Source: Streptomyces sp. rh34 (GTDB lineage Bacteria > Actinomycetota > Actinomycetes > Streptomycetales > Streptomycetaceae). From it: DNA of 47,195 nt. The DNA lies in NCBI RefSeq assembly GCF_002551245.1, contig NZ_NTGZ01000022.1:3016-50210 (forward strand). Direction: 5' to 3'. Below the pieces are notes generated by a model that was given only the letters and a program-made list of their open reading frames with translations, made no database searches and was not told the origin of the DNA. This document shows, piece by piece, positions 7,700 to 17,135 of the stretch. A program made the translations under genes and the position numbers. Position 1 is the first letter of the stretch. The number at the start of each line of letters is the position of its first letter.

Positions 7700-9490
7700 G
7701 TGAACGACCGACAGAACTCGTACGACCCGTACTACCAAGAGCCGCGGATCATCGGCTACGACGCGTACGGGCAGCCGGTCTACCAGCAGCAGGGGCAGCA
7801 GCAGTACGACCAGCAGGGTCAGCAGGGTCAGGGTTACGACCCCTACGCCGCCCAGTCGGGTCAGGGGCAGCACCAGACCCAGGACACCAGCTACGGCTAC
7901 GACGCGTACGGCACCCCCCAGCAGCAGCCCCAGAGTTACGACCCCTACGTCGGCCAACACCCGGGGCAGGCGCCTCAGCAGCCCCAGACGCAACAGGGCC
8001 AGGGCGCCGATCAGGGGTACGGCTACGACTCCTACACCGACTACGGCTACGCCACCGGGCAGCAGCCCGCCGCCGTCGACACCGACCAGCACTGGAGCGT
8101 GCCGCAGCAGGGCGTGGCCCCCGCACCGGAACAGGCCCCGCAGCAGGCTCCCGCACAGCAGCCGCAGCAGCCGCAGCCGTCACCGGACGCAGCGGAGGCG
8201 GAGCCCGCGCTTCCGGGGCAGCGCAAGCCCGCCCCCGACTACCGCACCGAGCAGTTCTCGTTCATCGAGGAGCCCGACGAGGACTCCGAAGACGTCATCG
8301 ACTGGCTGAAGTTCACCGAGAGCCGCAGTGAGCGGCGCGAGGAGGCACGGCGCAAGGGCCGCAACCGGATGGTCGCCCTGATAGTCGTCGCCGTTCTCGT
8401 CGTCGTCGGCGGGGCCGGTTATCTCTGGTCCGCCGACATGATCCCGGGTCTGTCCGGATCGGACGAGAAGAAGGCCGTGGCCGCCGGCGCCCAGCAGCGC
8501 GACATGATGGTGGTGCACCTGCACGACACGAAGAAGGGCGGCACCTCGACGGCGCTGCTCGTCGACAACGCCACCACCAAGCAGGGCACCACCGTCCTGC
8601 TGCCCAACTCCCTCGCCGTCGCCTCCGACGACGGAACCACCACCACACTCGGCAAGTCCGTCGAGGACGACGGCAGGACCGGCACCCGGGAGTCGATCGA
8701 CACCCTCCTGGGCACCCGGATCACCGGCACCTGGCGGCTGGACACCCCGTATCTGGAGAACCTCGTCGAGCTGGTCGGCAACATCGAGGTCGACACCGAC
8801 ACCGATGTGCCCGGCGCGAAGAAGGGCGAGTCGCCCCTGGTGAACAAGGGCGAGGGCCAGACGCTCAGCGGCTCGATGGCCGTCGCGTACGCCACGTACC
8901 GTGCGCCGGGGGAGCCCGAGGCCAAGCAGCTGACGCGGTTCGGCGAGGTCATGCGGGCCACATTGCGCAAGATCTCCGAGGACCCCAAGGCCGCGACCGT
9001 CACCATCGAGACGCTCCTCCAGGTGCTGGACCCGTCGCTGCCCGAGAAGGACCTCGGGGCCTCGCTCGCCAAGCTGGCCTCGCGTGCCAAGGTCGGCGAC
9101 TACAAGACGGCCCTGCTGCCGGTCCAGGAGGACGGCACGCTCACCGAGGCGGACACCCGTGGCGTCGTCAAGGACATCCTCGGCGGCACGGTGAAGGCCC
9201 CCGAGGCGGGTGCTCCGCTCCGGGTCGCCGTCCGCAACGCCACCGGGAACCAGAAGGCCGCGGAAGCCGCCAGGGTCCGGCTGGTCAACGGCGGTTACGC
9301 GTTCGTGGACAGCGGCAAGGCAGAGGCCGAGTCGTCGTCCGTCGTGCTCTACCGGTCCGCCGAGGACAAGGAGAAGGCCGTCGAGGTGGCCAAGACCCTG
9401 GGCCTTTCCGCAGGTGACGTGAAGAAGGGCGAGCCGGCCGCCAACGCCGACGTGTCCGCGGTCCTCGGTCAGGACTACGAGGTCCAGTAG
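7700..9490 (+). CDS. Divergent LytR-CpsA-Psr protein, PdtA (SCO2578)-like
   Basis: 596 aa. The cytosolic N-terminus (about 1-200) is a Gln/Tyr/Gly-rich low-complexity tail with repeated YDAYG and QQQ units. One membrane segment follows at about 222-243 (RMVALIVVAVLVVVGGAGYL). The outer part has an LCP-like domain (about 265-450) and a LytR_C domain (about 505-590, LRVAVRNATGNQKAAEAAR). LCP proteins attach teichoic-acid-like polymers to peptidoglycan. S. coelicolor PdtA (SCO2578), in the same neighbourhood, attaches polydiglycosylphosphate to the spore wall (recalled). The canonical SIPRDT segment reads LLPNSLAV here, so the usual arginine is not where expected. The GTG start has GAGAGGGG upstream. 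Confidence 0.8.
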   Translation: MNDRQNSYDPYYQEPRIIGYDAYGQPVYQQQGQQQYDQQGQQGQGYDPYAAQSGQGQHQTQDTSYGYDAYGTPQQQPQSYDPYVGQHPGQAPQQPQTQQGQGADQGYGYDSYTDYGYATGQQPAAVDTDQHWSVPQQGVAPAPEQAPQQAPAQQPQQPQPSPDAAEAEPALPGQRKPAPDYRTEQFSFIEEPDEDSEDVIDWLKFTESRSERREEARRKGRNRMVALIVVAVLVVVGGAGYLWSADMIPGLSGSDEKKAVAAGAQQRDMMVVHLHDTKKGGTSTALLVDNATTKQGTTVLLPNSLAVASDDGTTTTLGKSVEDDGRTGTRESIDTLLGTRITGTWRLDTPYLENLVELVGNIEVDTDTDVPGAKKGESPLVNKGEGQTLSGSMAVAYATYRAPGEPEAKQLTRFGEVMRATLRKISEDPKAATVTIETLLQVLDPSLPEKDLGASLAKLASRAKVGDYKTALLPVQEDGTLTEADTRGVVKDILGGTVKAPEAGAPLRVAVRNATGNQKAAEAARVRLVNGGYAFVDSGKAEAESSSVVLYRSAEDKEKAVEVAKTLGLSAGDVKKGEPAANADVSAVLGQDYEVQ

Positions 9491-9496
9491 CCCGCT

Positions 9497-9538
9497 CGGG
9501 GTCGGCGGCCGACGCTCCGGCGTCGGCCGCCGACCCCG
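9497..9538 (+). terminator. Terminator after the LCP gene
   Basis: A 19-bp perfect stem (9497-9515 with 9520-9538) closed by a TCCG loop starts 6 bases after the stop codon. It is one of the strongest hairpins in the window and separates the nadD-LCP unit from rsfS. Confidence 0.85.
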
Positions 9539-9701
9539 ATGCGGCCGGTGACCGTCGTGAAAGCCCGGCGGTATCCGCCGGTGAGTCCGGTGAGTCCGGT
9601 CGGCATCCGCGTCCGAAGCCCGCCCGTGAAACGCAGTACGGCTCTGTCGGTGGTCCGTGAGACCCTAGAGGTTGCATCCGACCGCCGACGAAAGCCTGCA
9701 T

Positions 9702-10133
9702 GTGACCGCCACGGACCGCTCCATCGAGCTCATCAACGCCGCCGCTCAGGCGGCCGCCGACCGGCTCGCGCACGACATCATCGCCTACGACGTCAGCGAT
9801 GTGCTGTCGATCACCGACGCCTTCCTGCTGGCCTCGGCCCCCAACGACCGCCAGGTCAAGTCGATCGTCGACGAGATCGAGGAGCGGCTCCAGAAGGAGC
9901 TCGGCGTCAAGCCGGTGCGCCGTGAGGGCGACCGCGACGCCCGCTGGATCCTCCTCGACTACGTCGACATCGTCATCCACGTCCAGCACAGCGAGGAGCG
10001 TGTCTTCTACGCGCTGGAGCGCCTGTGGAAGGACTGCCCGGAGATCGCCCTCCCCGAGGACGCGATCAAGACCCGCGGCAAGGCCGAGGAGCACGCACAG
10101 CTCAACGGCGGCACGGAAGGTGACCAGAGCTGA
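9702..10133 (+). CDS. rsfS: Ribosome silencing factor
   Basis: Binds ribosomal protein L14 (uL14) and blocks subunit joining under starvation. The 143-aa product (Iojap/DUF143 family) shows the conserved core AYDVSDVLSITDAFLL, the LLDYVDIVIHV strand region and EERVFYALERLW. The GTG at 9702 begins MTATDRSIELI, typical of Streptomyces homologues. A TTG ten codons upstream is an alternative start. The ribosome binding site is weak. The stop codon overlaps the phosphatase start, indicating translational coupling. The nadD/rsfS neighbourhood is widely conserved in bacteria. Confidence 0.94.
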   Translation: MTATDRSIELINAAAQAAADRLAHDIIAYDVSDVLSITDAFLLASAPNDRQVKSIVDEIEERLQKELGVKPVRREGDRDARWILLDYVDIVIHVQHSEERVFYALERLWKDCPEIALPEDAIKTRGKAEEHAQLNGGTEGDQS

Positions 10134-10783
10134 ACGGCAGCAGCAGCGGCACGGGCCGCAGGATCGTCCTCTGGCGGCACGGCCAGACGGCGTGGAACCT
10201 GGAGCGCCGTTTCCAGGGCTCCACGGACATCGAGCTCACCGAGGCCGGCGTCGGGCAGGCCCGCCGCGCCGCCCGGCTGCTCGCCTCGCTGAAGCCGGAC
10301 GCCATCGTGGCCTCCGACCTGCGACGGGCGGCGGCCACGGCCGCCGAGCTCTCCGCCGTCAGCGGCCTCACCGTCGCCCACGACGCCGCACTCCGTGAGA
10401 CGTACGCCGGTGCCTGGCAGGGGCTGACCCACCAGGAGATCATCGAGCGTTACGGCGATCAGTACGCGGCATGGAAGCGCGGAGAGCCCGTACGCCGGGG
10501 TGGCGGCGAGCTGGAGACCGAGGTCGCCGACCGGGCGGCCCCGGTCGTTCTGGAGCACGCCGAGAAGCTTCCCGAGAACGGCACGCTCGTCGTGGTCAGC
10601 CACGGCGGCACGATCAGGACGACGATCGGCCGGCTGCTGGGCCTGGAGGCGCACCACTGGGAAGGGCTCGGCGGGCTGTCCAACTGCTGCTGGTCCGTCC
10701 TCGGCGAGGGTGCACGCGGCTGGCGTCTGCTGGAACACAACGCCGGCACGCTCCCTGAGCCGGTCCTCGGCGACGACGACTAG
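10130..10783 (+). CDS. Histidine phosphatase (phosphoglycerate mutase-like), CTG start
   Basis: 217 aa. The catalytic RHG motif is at 16-18 (IVLWRHGQT), with SDLRRA, LRETYAGAWQG (acid) and VVSHGGTIR near 155-163 completing the active site. The first in-frame codon after a stop at 10121 that could start translation upstream of the RHG motif is CTG 10130. The next in-frame GTG (10307) would remove the catalytic motif. CTGA gives a 4-base overlap with the rsfS stop, and GGAAGG lies about 10 bases upstream. The substrate is unknown. Family members dephosphorylate small sugar phosphates or act as broad phosphatases. No mutase-specific feature is visible. Confidence 0.88.
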   Translation: MNGSSSGTGRRIVLWRHGQTAWNLERRFQGSTDIELTEAGVGQARRAARLLASLKPDAIVASDLRRAAATAAELSAVSGLTVAHDAALRETYAGAWQGLTHQEIIERYGDQYAAWKRGEPVRRGGGELETEVADRAAPVVLEHAEKLPENGTLVVVSHGGTIRTTIGRLLGLEAHHWEGLGGLSNCCWSVLGEGARGWRLLEHNAGTLPEPVLGDDD

Positions 10784-10844
10784 ACGCCGCCGGAAGGCAG
10801 TTGAGAGGCCGCGCGCGGGCAGCCCTCGGGCGGCCCGGGCCGGA

Positions 10845-10875
10845 TTTCACTTTCCGGCCGGTCGCACGCTAAAGT
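10845..10875 (+). promoter_or_regulatory. Promoter of the first tRNA-Ala
   Basis: TTTCAC (10845-10850) and TAAAGT (10870-10875) lie 48 bases before the tRNA. The second tRNA copy has a similar TAATGTTCT box, supporting this assignment. Confidence 0.4.
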
Positions 10876-10922
10876 TCTTCTTGTTCGCAGCGCGGAAACG
10901 CAGGGAAACAACAGCGAACAGC

Positions 10923-10995
10923 GGGGCTATAGCTCAGTTGGTAGAGCGCCTGCATGGCATGCAGGAGGTCAGGAGTTCAATTCTCCTTAGCTCCA
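10923..10995 (+). tRNA. tRNA-Ala (anticodon GGC), copy 1
   Basis: A 73-base cloverleaf. Acceptor GGGGCTA pairs with TAGCTCC and includes the G3-U70 wobble that identifies alanine tRNAs. The anticodon arm is CCTGC-ATGGCAT-GCAGG with anticodon GGC, reading GCC/GCU. The T arm is AGGAG-TTCAATT-CTCCT. The CCA end is not encoded. Confidence 0.97.
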
Positions 10996-11002
10996 CAATC
11001 AG

Positions 11003-11030
11003 GATCCCGTCCCCAGCAGGGGGCGGGATC
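11003..11030 (+). terminator. Terminator after tRNA-Ala copy 1
   Basis: GATCCCGTCCCC (11003-11014) pairs with GGGGGCGGGATC (11019-11030), with one G-U pair and an AGCA loop, followed by TTCC. It lies 7 bases after the tRNA. Confidence 0.7.
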
Positions 11031-11127
11031 TTCCGTATGGGGGGTGCCGAGCGGGCTGACCCCCTTGCGGGGTCATGGCAGAATCGGAACGCCGGAGGGG
11101 GCGACGTACCGATCGGGAGGGAGCGCG

Positions 11128-11316
11128 ATGTCTGCGAGTCGCGAACACATCCCCGACCAGCCCCTTGTCGCCGCCCCGTTCCCCGGCCCCGTACCGTTCG
11201 AAGATCGATCCCGTCCCGGCTGTCCGTCCTGCGGTTCGTCCCATGTGGCCCAGGTTCTGGGTGACAACGGAGGGGTCTCCTACGTGTGCACGGCCTGCGG
11301 CCACAGCTGGAGCTGA
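11128..11316 (+). CDS. 62-aa zinc-ribbon protein
   Basis: A small hypothetical protein whose ATG is preceded by GGGAGGGAG. The C-terminal half has two CxxC pairs (CPSC about residue 32 and CTAC about 54) in a layout typical of a zinc ribbon, ending in GHSWS. The N-terminal 28 residues are Pro-rich. Its stop is 3 bases before the next gene, so they form an operon. The fold suggests binding of nucleic acid or protein, but no specific function can be assigned. Confidence 0.75.
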   Translation: MSASREHIPDQPLVAAPFPGPVPFEDRSRPGCPSCGSSHVAQVLGDNGGVSYVCTACGHSWS

Positions 11317-11319
11317 CTG

Positions 11320-11553
11320 ATGGGTGCACACAGGCGTAAGTGCGACTGGTGCGGCAGTGGTACGCCCATCGTCAGGGACATGGACCCGCTCAATGCGGAG
11401 TACCAGTACTGGTGCGAGGAATGCGCGCGGGCGCTGATCATAAAAGGCGACCCCATCGAGACCTACCGGGAGCTGGAGGGGGAGCCGATCTACGGGAGGC
11501 TCCTGGAGGAGCACTGCACCCTCAAGCGCTTCTACTCCTTCGCGACCGCCTGA
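11320..11553 (+). CDS. 77-aa zinc-binding hypothetical protein
   Basis: Starts at an ATG 3 bases after the preceding stop. It has CDWC (residues 8-11) and CEEC (about 32-35), so a four-cysteine zinc knuckle is likely, followed by a helical segment ([19 protein letters not shown]). The paired zinc-ribbon genes between identical tRNAs are probably cotranscribed. The family is not one I can name. Function unknown. Confidence 0.7.
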   Translation: MGAHRRKCDWCGSGTPIVRDMDPLNAEYQYWCEECARALIIKGDPIETYRELEGEPIYGRLLEEHCTLKRFYSFATA

Positions 11554-11615
11554 CCTGCGGCCGGCGATCCACCATCCGGGATGATTCGGGCGTATTGGTG
11601 CGGACCGGAAACGAT

Positions 11616-11646
11616 TTGGTGAAGCACCGGGGGGACCGTGTAATGT
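11616..11646 (+). promoter_or_regulatory. Promoter of the second tRNA-Ala
   Basis: TTGGTG (11616-11621), a 19-base spacer and TAATGT (11641-11646) lie 39 bases upstream of the tRNA, similar to the promoter of copy 1. Confidence 0.4.
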
Positions 11647-11684
11647 TCTCGATGTCGCCAGGGAAACCGGGCGGCACGCAGCGA

Positions 11685-11757
11685 GGGGCTATAGCTCAGT
11701 TGGTAGAGCGCCTGCATGGCATGCAGGAGGTCAGGAGTTCAATTCTCCTTAGCTCCA
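11685..11757 (+). tRNA. tRNA-Ala (anticodon GGC), copy 2
   Basis: Identical over all 73 bases to the copy at 10923. Identity extends 3 bases past the 3' end. The upstream flanks differ apart from the -10 box. Same anticodon GGC and G3-U70 pair. Confidence 0.97.
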
Positions 11758-11771
11758 CAAGATCGACAGTG

Positions 11772-11808
11772 AAGAAGCGGGCCATCCGGATCGGGTGGCC
11801 CGCTTCTT
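11772..11808 (+). terminator. Terminator after tRNA-Ala copy 2
   Basis: A 13-bp perfect stem (11772-11784 with 11796-11808) with an 11-base loop runs into a T-rich tail, a textbook intrinsic terminator. Positions 11809-11992 contain no gene or clear signal that I can support. Confidence 0.85.
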
Positions 11809-12004
11809 TGTTCGGGTCAAGTCTGTCCGGATGGCTTCGCGCCGCTCGGAATCGACTCCTCCACGCCTTTGGCGGCCGACAGGGGCGTCACGCGTCGGCC
11901 ACGGAGAGCGACGGGCGGTCGGCGGGGTTTCCGGCTCGCGCGCGCGGTGTCCGCCCCCTGGTTACTCCCCGCTCCCCTCCGGGCCCGTGCGGTACCCTGA
12001 CGCC

Positions 12005-12043
12005 ATGCGTGCCGTACGCCTTCTGCTTAGCGAGCCGCGCTGA
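12005..12043 (+). CDS. leuS leader peptide with three consecutive Leu codons
   Basis: A 12-codon reading frame, [12 protein letters not shown], upstream of leuS. The three Leu codons are CTT CTG CTT at 12020-12028, with CTT rare in this GC-rich genome. TACCCT (11993-11998) fits a -10 box and lies exactly 6 bases before the ATG, so the leader should be leaderless and read by every initiating ribosome. Its stop codon is the last part of the first stem of the attenuator. Ribosome stalling when leucyl-tRNA is scarce would disturb that stem. A transcription attenuator is inferred. Confidence 0.7.
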   Translation: MRAVRLLLSEPR

Positions 12044-12112
12044 ACCGTCCCGACCGGTGAGAACGCCTGGTCGGAGTCAGCGCGGCGTCCCCTCCTGTGC
12101 GAGGGGATTTTT
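12034..12112 (+). promoter_or_regulatory. Transcription attenuator of leuS
   Basis: Stem 1 pairs 12034-12043 with 12077-12086 (10 bp perfect), with an inner CCGACC/GGTCGG stem (12050-12055 with 12069-12074). A terminator follows immediately: TCCCCTC (12088-12094), loop CTGTGC, GAGGGGA (12101-12107) and five T residues. The terminator stands 41 bases before the leuS ATG. I could not identify a convincing antiterminator pairing by eye. There is no T-box sequence. Confidence 0.7.
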
Positions 12113-12152
12113 CGTTTCCCGGCAGATGACGATCGATGGAGCTTTGAGGATC

Positions 12153-15020
<2,868 letters not shown>

Positions 15021-15106
15021 CCACGGCCGTGTGACGACCGCTGGTGACGACCGCCGGGCGACGGCAGCCGCGCGACGGTCCCTGTGCGTGGTGAGGGCCA
15101 TCCCCT

Positions 15107-15149
15107 ACGGGCAGGTTGGGGGTTCCGAAGGAACCCTCGGCCTGCCCGT
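15107..15149 (+). terminator. Terminator after leuS
   Basis: ACGGGCAGG (15107-15115) pairs with CCTGCCCGT (15141-15149). An inner GGGTTCC/GGAACCC stem closes on a short loop. It is a stable interrupted hairpin 87 bases after the leuS stop. Confidence 0.6.
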
Positions 15150-15211
15150 TCCGTTTACGGTGGAGGGGGCGTCCGGTACCGGCGGCCGCATCGAGACATC
15201 GAGGGGCATTC

Positions 15212-15988
15212 ATGGAAGCCGCGATCACGATCCTGGCGTTGTTCTTGGTCGCGTTCGTCGCGCTGGGTGTCTACGCGACGGTGAAGGCCGTCGGCGCGGC
15301 CAAGCGCGGTGTGGACCGCACGATCACGCAGGCCCGGCGCACGGTGGAGGACACCACGCTCCGGGCCAAGAGCTTCGGGCAGACGGGTGTCGCCGGCGAG
15401 CTGGCGCAGCTCCGGCTCGCCCTGCGCACCTCGATGCGGGCCACGCAGGACGCGCTGCACGCCGGTGTCGCCGAGGACGCGTCCCTGGCGGAGTCGGTGG
15501 CGCTGTTCCGGAGGCTGAGCGAGCACGGTCTCGAACTGGACGACGAGCTGAAGCGGCTGGAGCGCGAGCCGGACCGGGCGACGGTCGCGGGCCTGCTGCC
15601 CAAGCTCAAGGAACGCACGCAGCGGATCACGCACTCGGCGGAGTCGCTGCGCTGGGCGGCGCGGGACCGGGCGCGGCAGTTCGCCGACGACGACCTGGAC
15701 GCGCTGAACGCGCAGATCGACATCGAGGCCGGCGCGCTGCGGCACTGGACCGTCGAGGAGCCGTCGGGGGCATCCGGCGCCGGGGCGTCCGCCTCGACAC
15801 CGGACCACGGCCCCGGGACGGACTGGCCCGAGCCGGCCGCCTCGGCGGACCCCGCGGCCGGGACGGCCGACCAGGCGTGGTCCGGACCGGCCCGTGAGGA
15901 GAGCCCGCAGGCGATCACCGCACCGGACCCCCGGCTGCGCACGACCTACCCCTGGCAGAAGTCCACCCGGCCGGAAACGACGAACTGA
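15212..15988 (+). CDS. Membrane-anchored coiled-coil hypothetical protein
   Basis: 258 aa. An N-terminal membrane anchor at about 3-25 (AAITILALFLVAFVALGVYA) is followed by a long, charged, mostly helical region (about 30-175) rich in Arg/Glu/Leu with heptad-like spacing (LFRRLSEHGLELDDELKRL). The last 75 residues are Pro/Ala/Ser-rich and disordered. The ATG has GAGGGG upstream. The layout resembles cytosolic scaffolds tethered to the membrane. No enzyme motif is present and the family is not recognised. It stands alone between terminators, before degV. Confidence 0.78.
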   Translation: MEAAITILALFLVAFVALGVYATVKAVGAAKRGVDRTITQARRTVEDTTLRAKSFGQTGVAGELAQLRLALRTSMRATQDALHAGVAEDASLAESVALFRRLSEHGLELDDELKRLEREPDRATVAGLLPKLKERTQRITHSAESLRWAARDRARQFADDDLDALNAQIDIEAGALRHWTVEEPSGASGAGASASTPDHGPGTDWPEPAASADPAAGTADQAWSGPAREESPQAITAPDPRLRTTYPWQKSTRPETTN

Positions 15989-16132
15989 CGCACACCGGTC
16001 CGAGCGACTCCGCCCGTGCGACTCCGCCCGAGCGGGTACGACCCGACCGGATACGCTCCGAAGCGGCCATGAATGATCAGAGGGCCGGGGCCGGGCTGCC
16101 GCACTCCCACCACGCCAGGTAACCTCCGGCTC

Positions 16133-16978
16133 ATGTCCCGCCATGTCGCTATCGTCACCGATTCCACGGCCTACCTGCCGCGCCCGACGATGGAACGGCA
16201 CGGCATCACCGCAGTGCCGCTGACCGTCGTGCTGGGCGACCGGGCGCTGGAGGAGGGCACGGAGATCTCGGCCCGCTCGCTCGCCCTGGCTCTGCAGAAA
16301 CGCCACTCCGTGACCACGTCCCGTCCCAGCCCCGAGGTCTTCGCCGCGGCCTACCGGACGGCGGCCGAGGGCGGGGCGGACGCGGTGGTGTCGCTGCACC
16401 TGTCGTCGGAGTTCTCCGGCACGTACGACGCCGCGCTGCTCGCGGCGAAGGACGCCCCCGTTCCGGTACGCGTCGTGGACACCGGCATGGTCGCCATGGC
16501 CCTGGGGTTCTGCGCTCTGGCGGCGGCGGAGACCGCCGAGGCGGGCGGCGGCCTGGACGAAGCGGTGTCGGCCGCGGAGAAGCGTGCCGCCGGCACCTCG
16601 GCGTATTTCTATGTCGACACTCTCGACTATCTGCGCCGGGGCGGACGCATCGGCGCGGCGCAGGCCCTGCTGGGATCCGCGTTGGCGGTGAAGCCGATCC
16701 TGGAGCTCGACGGGGGACGGATCGAGATGCTGGAGAAGGTGCGGACGGCGTCCAAGGCCATCGCCCGCCTGGAAGAGATCGTCGCTGAGCGGGCGGGTAC
16801 GGCCCCGGTGGACATCGCCGTCCACCACCTCGCCGCCCCGGAGCGCGCGGAGCGCCTGGCCGAGCGGCTGCGCGAGCGCGTTTCCGGCCTGGTCGATCTC
16901 TACGTCAGCGAGGTCGGCGCGGTGATCGGGGCGCACACGGGGCCGGGGCTGCTCGGTGCGGTGATCTCGCTGCGGTGA
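16133..16978 (+). CDS. DegV family fatty-acid-binding protein
   Basis: 281 aa. DegV/FakB proteins bind a fatty acid and present it to the kinase FakA. The N-terminus has VAIVTDSTAYLP, and the family features TSRPSPEVF, SSEFSGTYDAA and DTGMVAMALGF follow. RRGGRIGAAQALLGS and LAVKPIL belong to the second half. The ATG at 16133 is 7 bases after a TAACCT box (16120-16125) and has no ribosome binding site, so leaderless expression is likely. No FakA-like kinase is in the window. The bound lipid cannot be read from the sequence. Confidence 0.9.
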   Translation: MSRHVAIVTDSTAYLPRPTMERHGITAVPLTVVLGDRALEEGTEISARSLALALQKRHSVTTSRPSPEVFAAAYRTAAEGGADAVVSLHLSSEFSGTYDAALLAAKDAPVPVRVVDTGMVAMALGFCALAAAETAEAGGGLDEAVSAAEKRAAGTSAYFYVDTLDYLRRGGRIGAAQALLGSALAVKPILELDGGRIEMLEKVRTASKAIARLEEIVAERAGTAPVDIAVHHLAAPERAERLAERLRERVSGLVDLYVSEVGAVIGAHTGPGLLGAVISLR

Positions 16979-17056
16979 TCCGGCCCCGGTGAAGGCGCGG
17001 GTCGCGTCGTGTTGAGCGGCTGACGGCACGGAGCTTCACTCCGACGGGTGGCCGAG

Positions 17057-17083
17057 TTGTCCACAACTGCCGGACTGTCCACA
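17057..17083 (+). promoter_or_regulatory. Pair of DnaA-box-like sites upstream of comEA
   Basis: TTGTCCACA (17057-17065), the preferred Streptomyces DnaA box, and CTGTCCACA (17075-17083) are in the same orientation, 18 bp apart. They lie 39-75 bases before the TAACGT -10-like box (17122-17127) of comEA. Each is also a near-palindrome around CC. Confidence 0.45.
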
Positions 17084-17135
17084 GGAATCGGCGCTGTTCA
17101 GCGGGGTCGGGCGGATGTGCCTAACGTCGTGAGGC

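Noticed and set aside
10923..11757. Integrative element between two tRNA genes
   Set aside because: Only 689 bp and two small genes lie between, without integrase, excisionase or transfer genes.
11809..12152. T-box riboswitch upstream of leuS
   Set aside because: No T-box sequence or specifier loop layout is seen, and a leader peptide with Leu codons explains the terminator better.
17057..17083. Possible replication origin
   Set aside because: Only two DnaA-like boxes are present, with no dnaA, dnaN or gyrB and no large box cluster.
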